Source: an uncultured Bacteroidales bacterium (GTDB lineage: Bacteria; Bacteroidota; Bacteroidia; Bacteroidales; Bacteroidaceae). From it: 64,000 nt of DNA. Shown here piece by piece: positions 58,895 through 64,000 of the stretch. The position numbers and the translations under genes were made by a program. The stretch is taken from assembly GCA_902802815.1 (NCBI GenBank), contig CADCNQ010000001.1, forward strand, positions 62,001 to 126,000, given 5' to 3'. The notes below the pieces were generated by a model. It saw only the letters and a list, made by a program, of their open reading frames with translations, did no database searches and was not told the origin of the DNA. Position 1 is the first letter of the stretch, and every line of letters starts with the position of its first letter.

Positions 58895-60019
58895 TTATTT
58901 GTCCTTCTTTAATAAGTTCAGGAGGCCGGAGGATTGTTTGGAGGGCTCCATACCTTTGAAATAGGTCTTCTTGCCGTTGATGATGGATTTGAGGCTAGGC
59001 CAGTCGTTGGGAACCCATAGCGTGCCCTTCGTCTGAGCTATAACATAATGAAATCCAAAATCATCCTGACTAATGCCAATCTTGTAGTCCGATGATGTAG
59101 GCGAGCTGTTTATGTCGTAAGTCCGTAACATATAATCCCAGTACGAGCTGCCGTTGAAGGTGGCGTTATAATTGAAGTCATAATATAATTCGTTCTGGAT
59201 GTTGGTATAATTCAGAGCCAGATTGTAGAGTTTCTCGTGGATTTCCCTAAGCAGCTGTTCCTGGTCGCGCGGCACGGTGTAGATGGTGGCATCCGTCACA
59301 CCCTCAAGGCAATTGTCGATTTGAGTCCGTACAGCGTAGTTATAATCATTGTCTCGCCAAACGGTGTCGGAATATGCTTTGTCGTGCTGCCACAGTGCTT
59401 TGCGCGGCTTGATGTGGTACTGCTTGAAGAGGCGCTGAATGTCGGCCGTCAGCGTTTCCTTGGTATATGTCGCGTCGAGGAAGTCTGGTTGGGGCAAGGC
59501 GACTCTATAGACGAGGAGTCCATGATATGCCCGATCCAGATGACGCAGATACCAGAAATAGAGATTTTCGTCGGAGTCAAAACAAGGGAAAGGAACTTTC
59601 GGATAATTTGTCGGATATTTCCTCACGCGGGCGGTATCACGACAGAAATTCATAGAGTAGAATATGGTGTCGTTGCCGTTGCAGTGATGTTCATAGCGGT
59701 AGGTTTCGACGGCTTCTTCCTGAAGTTCGTCGATGGTGTTGCGGACGTCAGCGATCTTTTTCAGAGTCGTCTTTTTCATCTCACGCTGCAAACTGTCCAC
59801 AACGGGGTTACCTAAAGAAGGATGTGTGTCCGAATTGTCTGAAAAGCCTGTATAGTACTCCAAGCGTATTGGACGTTTTTGCCCTCCAATCTTGTGGATG
59901 TATACCTTCCCGCTCGATTCATTTAAGCGGTCGAAGAGTTGGGCGATTTTTGTATTCACCTGTGCATGAGACACGGCGCAGAAGAGCGCGATAAATAAGG
60001 TACAGAAAAGCTTTTTCAT
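58895..60019 (-). CDS. Unknown 374-residue secreted protein
   Basis: Signal peptide MKKLFCTLFIALFCAVSHA, then RLNESSGKVYIHKIGGQ, a helical stretch (MKKTTLKKIADVRNTIDELQEEAVE), YRYEHHCNGNDTIFYSMNF, and a region rich in Tyr and Asn (LYYDFNYNATFNG). The end is GLLNLLKKDK. No recognised domain. The signal peptide strongly resembles that of the 271-residue protein at 61222, and both promoters carry the TACAC/GTGTA-type palindrome. First gene of a three-gene operon. Confidence 0.65.
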   Translation of the reverse strand: MKKLFCTLFIALFCAVSHAQVNTKIAQLFDRLNESSGKVYIHKIGGQKRPIRLEYYTGFSDNSDTHPSLGNPVVDSLQREMKKTTLKKIADVRNTIDELQEEAVETYRYEHHCNGNDTIFYSMNFCRDTARVRKYPTNYPKVPFPCFDSDENLYFWYLRHLDRAYHGLLVYRVALPQPDFLDATYTKETLTADIQRLFKQYHIKPRKALWQHDKAYSDTVWRDNDYNYAVRTQIDNCLEGVTDATIYTVPRDQEQLLREIHEKLYNLALNYTNIQNELYYDFNYNATFNGSSYWDYMLRTYDINSSPTSSDYKIGISQDDFGFHYVIAQTKGTLWVPNDWPSLKSIINGKKTYFKGMEPSKQSSGLLNLLKKDK

Positions 60020-60045
60020 AGCGTGTAAATTTTTGTTTGCGGGGG

Positions 60046-60053
60046 CAAAGGTA
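60046..60053 (-). promoter_or_regulatory. -7 box of the 374-residue/TlpA/lectin operon
   Basis: The minus strand reads TACCTTTG, 27 bases before the ATG. The centre of the palindrome at 60089-60100 lies 41.5 bases upstream of this box. Confidence 0.7.
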
Positions 60054-60088
60054 GGGATTTATTCCGAGAATATAATTGTTTTACTTTG

Positions 60089-60100
60089 ACACAAAAGTGT
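60089..60100. promoter_or_regulatory. Palindromic operator candidate, copy 1
   Basis: ACACAAAAGTGT, a perfect 12-bp dyad upstream of the 374-residue operon at roughly -54 from the inferred start of transcription, the position expected for an activator. Shares its core with copies at 60208-60221 and 62104-62117. Confidence 0.65.
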
Positions 60101-60142
60101 AATTAACATTTTGACAGGATTTTTAACAAAGCACACAAAAGC

Positions 60143-60175
60143 TTCTCAGACTGTTCTCAGAGTGTTCCCAGAGGC
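60143..60175. repeat. Three tandem 11-bp units between the divergent genes
   Basis: ttctcagactg, ttctcagagtg, ttcccagaggc in tandem with no indel. It lies in the 297-base gene-free space 60020-60316, which otherwise holds two palindromes and the promoters. Confidence 0.65.
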
Positions 60176-60207
60176 TTAGATTTTGGCGTTTTTCGCTATG
60201 TTCCCGA

Positions 60208-60221
60208 TACACAAAAGTGTA
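60208..60221. promoter_or_regulatory. Palindromic operator candidate, copy 2
   Basis: TACACAAAAGTGTA, a perfect 14-bp dyad upstream of the PAS-LuxR gene. Its last two bases also open a TATTTTTG box (60220-60227), so it could also block or feed a second promoter. Confidence 0.65.
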
Positions 60222-60293
60222 TTTTTGCACCCTGCAGACGGGGCTGATGGCGATTTTTATGTCGGAATGCGTCGTTTATTCGGTAAAAATAAA

Positions 60294-60301
60294 TAACTTT
60301 G
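60294..60301 (+). promoter_or_regulatory. -7 box of the PAS-LuxR gene
   Basis: TAACTTTG, 15 bases before the ATG at 60317, implying a leader of about ten bases. Confidence 0.6.
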
Positions 60302-60316
60302 CCCCAAATTTCGACT

Positions 60317-61084
60317 ATGGACAGCACAAACATCAGCGTTGACGAATTCTTCATCAAAGACAACTACGTGGAGGAATACAGCGAGGAAGAATACCGGCAA
60401 CTGGAGCCCATCATTAAAGCCGTGAAAGCCTTCGTGAGAAGCACGCATCAGTGCGTCTATGTGATAGACTACGCCAAAAAGGGATTCGTCTATGTGTCCG
60501 AGAACATCATTTATCTGTGCGGACATACCGCCCGGGAAGTGGAGCAGATGGGCTATGATTTATATCTCCAACACGTGCCTGAAGAAGAGTTGACGATGCT
60601 GGCAGAGGTCAACGAAAGCGGATTCTCCTTTTTCAACGGCGTTCCGGCAGAAGAAAGGATGGGCTGTGCCATCAAATATGATTTTCACCTGATCAACGGA
60701 CACAAGAAGCACCTGATACACCACACACTGACGCCGCTCGTGATGGCTCCGAACGGACATATCTGGCTGGCGCTCTGCACCATAACACAGTCCGCCCGAA
60801 ACACACCCGGTAACATAATCATGCGCATAGAGAAAAGTCCGGAATACTACGAATATAGTCTTACAAAAAAAACGTGGATAAAAAAGTGTGATGTCTCCTT
60901 GACGGAAACGGAAAAGGACATCCTGCACCTCTCCACCCAAGGCTTTACCATGAAGGAGATTGCGGAGAAGCTCTGCAAATCGGTAGATACGGTCAAGGCT
61001 TGCAAGAGGAAGATGTTTGCTAAGCTCGACGTTAGAAACATCGCCGAAGCCATTTCCTTTGCCGCCAACTACAACCTGCTCTGA
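60317..61084 (+). CDS. PAS-domain LuxR-type transcription regulator
   Basis: 255 residues from the ATG at 60317; an in-frame ATG at 60299 overlaps the -7 box. The N-terminal sensor part is PAS-like (AFVRSTHQCVYVIDYAKKGFVYVSENIIYLCG, then MGYDLYLQHVPEEELTML). The C-terminal LuxR helix-turn-helix is VSLTETEKDILHLSTQGFTMKEIAEKLCKSVDTVKACKRKMFAKLDV near residues 190-240. It has no receiver domain, so control is probably by a ligand or redox signal on the PAS domain. It is divergent from one secreted-protein operon and upstream of another target gene, both with the same palindrome. I infer that it regulates them, probably as activator. Confidence 0.85.
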   Translation: MDSTNISVDEFFIKDNYVEEYSEEEYRQLEPIIKAVKAFVRSTHQCVYVIDYAKKGFVYVSENIIYLCGHTAREVEQMGYDLYLQHVPEEELTMLAEVNESGFSFFNGVPAEERMGCAIKYDFHLINGHKKHLIHHTLTPLVMAPNGHIWLALCTITQSARNTPGNIIMRIEKSPEYYEYSLTKKTWIKKCDVSLTETEKDILHLSTQGFTMKEIAEKLCKSVDTVKACKRKMFAKLDVRNIAEAISFAANYNLL

Positions 61085-61108
61085 ATGCGGATATCCCAAA
61101 AAATCGCG

Positions 61109-61128
61109 TGAGTTAACTCAGGTTTTTT
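61109..61128 (+). terminator. Terminator of the PAS-LuxR gene
   Basis: TGAG-TTAA-CTCA stem-loop followed by GGTTTTTTG, 24 bases after the stop. A short stem but a good T tract. Confidence 0.6.
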
Positions 61129-61221
61129 GACGGCCTTTTTGCAACAACGAACGGACACAATTAACGTTTGTCCGTAATTTCCGCAATGTCCGTTGAATAC
61201 GCTTATGCGTATATCTTTAAA

Positions 61222-62037
61222 TTAAAAACTCAACAATGAAGCATTTGAGGTGACACGCGAATAGATGACGTAGTCGGTACGTCTGTCGCCGTCCTTCATC
61301 TCTAAGGCTATAATACCTTTATCCAGCCACGTCACACGACACGGTACAGTCCCCATTTTCAACGTATTCTTATCCGGGCAGGAGATTTCATTCACCGCCA
61401 CCCCCTGCACCCGGAATTCTCCTTCATTGTTCACCTTATAGTAAACTATATGCCCGGGAAGAATGCTCATAAAGAGACCGCGACAACTACTGGTAGCATA
61501 GTTTTCTTCCATACTGGCTACGGCCTTTTGGGTATTATGCAGTTCGTCCATATATCCAAGCTGACGCCAAGTGCCAAGCATCGGATTTTCCTCATCAGGT
61601 CTGTATCCTTGAAGCAGAGCTTTGAAGATAACACGCCCATATTCGGAATATTTGCCGCTCTCGTAATACTCTGTCACCCAGCCACCTTCTGGGATATATA
61701 TATTATCGCTTTCCGTGCTCCACCACTTGAGGGTGAAATGCTTTGCATTGCTGTCGAAAACCAACGTGCTGTGGTCGTTTTCCGTGCGTGGTTCACTACC
61801 TGTGTAGTTGAGTGTTTCTCCATCATTATTTCCTATACTGAAATTACCGTCGGATTCTACACGGAGCGTGAGTGTAATCTCGTCTGTAACAACCTTATAT
61901 TGATCAAACGGGGCATTGACAGGAGGATTCTTACCCTCCAGCGTCATCATCTTGTAGATGCCGCGCGGATTTTCTGTCTGTGCGCTCATTCCTGCGGCAA
62001 AAAGTACGATGAACAAGGTAGAGAACATCTTTTTCAT
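61222..62037 (-). CDS. Secreted lipocalin-like (DUF4488-type) protein
   Basis: 271 residues from the ATG at 62037; the in-frame start at 62169 lies upstream of the promoter. Signal peptide MKKMFSTLFIVLFAAGMSA. Two similar beta-barrel-like halves follow: RGIYKMMTLEGKNPP ... VTDEITLTLRVESDGNF, and MLGTWRQLGYMDELHNTQ ... IVYYKVNNEGEFRVQG. The second opens with the GxW motif of lipocalin-like folds. It may bind a small hydrophobic ligand. Its promoter shares the palindrome and spacing of the 374-residue operon. Confidence 0.6.
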   Translation of the reverse strand: MKKMFSTLFIVLFAAGMSAQTENPRGIYKMMTLEGKNPPVNAPFDQYKVVTDEITLTLRVESDGNFSIGNNDGETLNYTGSEPRTENDHSTLVFDSNAKHFTLKWWSTESDNIYIPEGGWVTEYYESGKYSEYGRVIFKALLQGYRPDEENPMLGTWRQLGYMDELHNTQKAVASMEENYATSSCRGLFMSILPGHIVYYKVNNEGEFRVQGVAVNEISCPDKNTLKMGTVPCRVTWLDKGIIALEMKDGDRRTDYVIYSRVTSNASLLSF

Positions 62038-62062
62038 GGTATGGTCATGTTGTTTTCCGCTG

Positions 62063-62070
62063 CAAAAATA
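62063..62070 (-). promoter_or_regulatory. -7 box of the lipocalin-like gene
   Basis: The minus strand reads TATTTTTG, 26 bases before the ATG. The palindrome centre at 62110.5 lies 40.5 bases upstream of this box. Confidence 0.65.
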
Positions 62071-62103
62071 CTGCTTTTTTTTGAAACGACAAACAAAAAA
62101 CGA

Positions 62104-62117
62104 TACACAAAAGTGTA
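62104..62117. promoter_or_regulatory. Palindromic operator candidate, copy 3
   Basis: TACACAAAAGTGTA, identical to copy 2 over 14 bases and sharing the preceding GA and following run of T. It lies between the lipocalin-like promoter and the end of the GntR gene. Confidence 0.7.
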
Positions 62118-62132
62118 ATTTTTCGTTGCAGG

Positions 62133-62507
62133 CTATGATGCCGTCTCCATGCCGTCCTGGGCGCGCCACTCACGGGCGATGTCGTCCAATGTCAGTCCAA
62201 GCAGCTCCATGCGGCGCATGAACTCGGGCAACTCGTGCTGGAGAAACTCCTTGCGACGGGCGGAGAGGATGCGCCTTCGGGCGCCCTTCGCCACAGACAT
62301 GCCGATGCCCCGCTGCGAAAGCAGGATGGCGTCGCGCTGCAAGAGTTCAAAGGCGCGCAATGCCGTATTGATGTTGACTTCATATTCCGCCGCAAGCTCG
62401 CGCACACTCGGCACGAGGTCGCCTTCAGTATAGCATCCGGAGAGGATGTCGTCGCAGAGGCGTTCGGCAATCTTGATGAAAAGGGCTTTTTCGTTGTGGT
62501 ATATCAT
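62133..62507 (-). CDS. GntR-family regulator, YtrA subfamily
   Basis: 124 residues. The GntR winged helix fills the N-terminus (LFIKIAERLCDDILSGCYTEGDLVPSVRELAAEYEVNINTALRAFELLQRDAI) with only a short helical tail (LPEFMRRMELLGLTLDDIA), the YtrA arrangement with no large effector domain. Such regulators repress adjacent ABC transporter operons. Here it is the last gene, overlapping the permease by four bases (ATGA), whereas YtrA genes usually come first. Confidence 0.88.
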   Translation of the reverse strand: MIYHNEKALFIKIAERLCDDILSGCYTEGDLVPSVRELAAEYEVNINTALRAFELLQRDAILLSQRGIGMSVAKGARRRILSARRKEFLQHELPEFMRRMELLGLTLDDIAREWRAQDGMETAS

Positions 62508-63310
62508 AGACGTATCATTTTATCGGAAATAATCTGTGCGCGACAAAAGCTGCGATAGGCCAACGCATAATTCGCAGTAGAAAGCACGACGACCACCGCG
62601 CAGGTCATCCAGACAAACTGCGTATGATGTGCGTTGATCCAGGCAGCATTGTGTTCGTTCAACTCAAGGAGATAAATCAGAATGAACGTTGCGGCAATAA
62701 AGATGAACAGCGCCCACAACCACCCGTAACGACGGAAAAGCACGCCGCACAGGGTGAACAGCGACATCGGCCACAAGGCAATCATCAGGCTCCCGAATGT
62801 ATAAACAAGCACATCGCCCACATTGTGCGTCTCAAATATGGAGGCCAATATCCATGTGCCGGGCAAGACGTGACGGCGCACTATTTCGCCGAAACTTGTC
62901 TCCGGATTGAATAACAGGGGCATTGCCGTGAGGGCATTCGCCGCACAACGGCCCAGAAAGACAAGCAGCCAAATACCCACAGTGGCATACACCACACGGG
63001 AGAGGAATTTCTCCGCGTTTCCTGCCGGCAGCGACAGCAGCGATATGGCCGTGTGCTTGCGTTCCAGCGCAGAAAACATGTGCGCCAGACAGAAGAGTAT
63101 CATACCCCAAAAGATGACCTCGTCGTTGAAGAGGCGAAGCAGCGCACCTCGTGCCGCCTGTCCTCCCAACTCAAGAAGGACTGTGCTCAAGACCTCTTGA
63201 GCCACATAGAGGCCGAATGTCGTGAGAAACAGGCGCAGATAGAGTCTCTTCTCCGTCTGCCAATACCATCGGATAATTTGCCCGAAACGGTCGAAAACTT
63301 GGATTCTCAT
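62504..63310 (-). CDS. ABC-transporter-associated membrane protein
   Basis: 268 residues with about six hydrophobic helices (LFLTTFGLYVAQEVLSTVLLEL, VVYATVGIWLLVFLGRC, LMIALWPMSLFTLCGVLF, WALFIFIAATFILIYLLEL, FVWMTCAVVVVLSTANYAL). No catalytic motif. It sits between an ABC ATPase and a YtrA-type regulator, so it is the permease of that exporter. Substrate unknown; such GntR-ABC units often respond to cell-envelope stress or antibiotics. Confidence 0.75.
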   Translation of the reverse strand: MRIQVFDRFGQIIRWYWQTEKRLYLRLFLTTFGLYVAQEVLSTVLLELGGQAARGALLRLFNDEVIFWGMILFCLAHMFSALERKHTAISLLSLPAGNAEKFLSRVVYATVGIWLLVFLGRCAANALTAMPLLFNPETSFGEIVRRHVLPGTWILASIFETHNVGDVLVYTFGSLMIALWPMSLFTLCGVLFRRYGWLWALFIFIAATFILIYLLELNEHNAAWINAHHTQFVWMTCAVVVVLSTANYALAYRSFCRAQIISDKMIRL

Positions 63311-63330
63311 GATGTTGTAGTATTTAAGGG

Positions 63331-64000
63331 TTATGACAAATCCGGTATACGCACGCCTTGCTGCAGCGCATTGTAGAGCAGCTCCAGATTGACGGGCGTC
63401 TCCTCCTCTTCGTCCCGCCGCAACGACAGGGAAGCGTAGCCGAAAGGCGTTCGCTCCGTATAGAGACGTTTGTCGGATATTTTCGGAGGGTAGGTTTCAG
63501 CTGTAAATGACAGTCGGCGGGTAATTGCCGCCAAAGAACTGCTGCAGAGCACTTCACTCGTGCTTTGCGCGTCGTTGCGTCCGAGCACCGTCACCCCATC
63601 GAGCAGGGGCGCCACATCGGAAATCTGGTGTGTGGCGATGACGGCAGTACGGTCTTCGGCTATATTGGCCGCCATCACTTTGCGAAACAGCTTTTTAGAG
63701 GTCACATCGAGTCCGTTGGTGGGTTCGTCCAGAAAGAGGTAGCGTGTGCCGCAGGCCAGAGCAAAAGCTATCATCACCTTCTTCTGCTGTCCCATCGACA
63801 GGCGGTCGAGCGGTGAATCGAGCGGCAAGTCAAACTCCGAGAGGCAATGCTGCAATATTTCGTCGGAGAAACATGGATAAAAGGGACGATATATGTTAAT
63901 GTACGCGCAAAGAGTCTCGGAGGGGAGTTCGAACGTCTCAGGCACGATGAACATCTCGGAAAGCACTTCCCTGCGGCGCTGCGACACATCGCGCCCGTCG
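63331..64000 (-). CDS. ABC transporter ATP-binding protein, 5' end outside the window
   Basis: The frame is open through base 64000, so the Walker A and start codon lie beyond the edge. Visible: the signature-like RLSMGQQKKVMIAFAL, Walker B YLFLDEPTNGLD and the switch His in VIATHQISDV. The C-terminal extension (LYTERTPFGYASLSLRRDEEEETP) is typical of YtrB/EcsA-like exporters. It energises the membrane protein encoded 20 bases downstream. Confidence 0.88.
   Translation of the reverse strand, partial: DGRDVSQRRREVLSEMFIVPETFELPSETLCAYINIYRPFYPCFSDEILQHCLSEFDLPLDSPLDRLSMGQQKKVMIAFALACGTRYLFLDEPTNGLDVTSKKLFRKVMAANIAEDRTAVIATHQISDVAPLLDGVTVLGRNDAQSTSEVLCSSSLAAITRRLSFTAETYPPKISDKRLYTERTPFGYASLSLRRDEEEETPVNLELLYNALQQGVRIPDLS

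Noticed and set aside
1..64000. CRISPR array, rRNA or tRNA genes, insertion sequences
   Set aside because: No regular repeat-spacer pattern, no rRNA or tRNA sequence and no transposase frame were recognised anywhere in the window.

Overview
The window looks like a chromosomal segment of a member of the Bacteroidales, most likely Prevotella or a close relative (inference). The evidence is repeated promoters with the Bacteroidetes -7 consensus TAnnTTTG, a BtuB/DUF5074/DUF4465 corrinoid-uptake locus, DUF4421 and TlpA/DUF4369 proteins, secreted proteins ending in the Prevotella-type tail (YYNLSGQ...VK), and an argR-argG-argC-argD cluster with a GNAT gene. Base composition is roughly even by eye, with a visibly AT-richer patch in hsdS.

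Layout. (1) 1-1.4 kb: the 5' part of a secreted glycoside hydrolase with a lectin domain, cut by the window edge. (2) 1.8-14.1 kb: an accessory module. Two operons point outward and end in the same terminator-like cassette, so the two copies form a ~70 bp inverted pair. The left operon holds a P-loop DUF3987-like protein with small unknown partners. The right operon holds an unknown protein with a bacterial Ig-like tail, a small two-helix membrane protein and an M15 peptidase. Between them lies a type I restriction-modification operon (M-S-R). It is led by a small lipoprotein with a G10 tract and by a 46-residue membrane protein missed by ordinary ORF calling. A well-folded candidate RNA follows hsdR. 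(3) 14.1-15 kb: a gene remnant, a strict 11-bp-period repeat array and a pair of 9-bp iteron-like arrays. (4) 15-31.3 kb: a corrinoid-uptake operon on the minus strand, headed by a clear cobalamin riboswitch: BtuB-like receptor, DUF5074 lipoprotein, 1372-aa DUF4465 protein, BtuF-like binding protein, 2484-aa protein with two DUF4465 domains. (5) 31.4-35.3 kb: tatA-tatC, a membrane polyferredoxin and a Tat-signal aldo/keto reductase in one operon. (6) 35.3-43 kb: corrinoid adenosyltransferase, O-acetylhomoserine sulfhydrylase, GH16, a metal-efflux permease facing a Fur-family regulator, a second Fe-S membrane protein, LpxH and a PASTA protein. (7) 43-49.2 kb: core genes rpmH, efp, GT2, radC, SufT-like, rluD-like, ddl, mnmA. 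(8) 49.2-57 kb: an arginine-proline operon under ArgR. (9) 57-64 kb: secreted proteins, a PAS-LuxR regulator and an ABC/GntR operon. Two secreted-protein promoters carry the same palindrome at the same distance upstream, and a third copy lies upstream of the regulator gene.

Genes that appear to work together. The riboswitch operon, plus the adenosyltransferase 4 kb beyond it, gives corrinoid capture at the surface, transfer to the periplasm and conversion to the adenosyl form; the btuCD permease is not in the window. The tat genes sit directly upstream of the one protein here with a clear twin-arginine signal. The arg/pro operon joins two glutamate-derived pathways under one leader regulator. 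The 60-62 kb cluster looks like a small regulon built around the PAS-LuxR protein.
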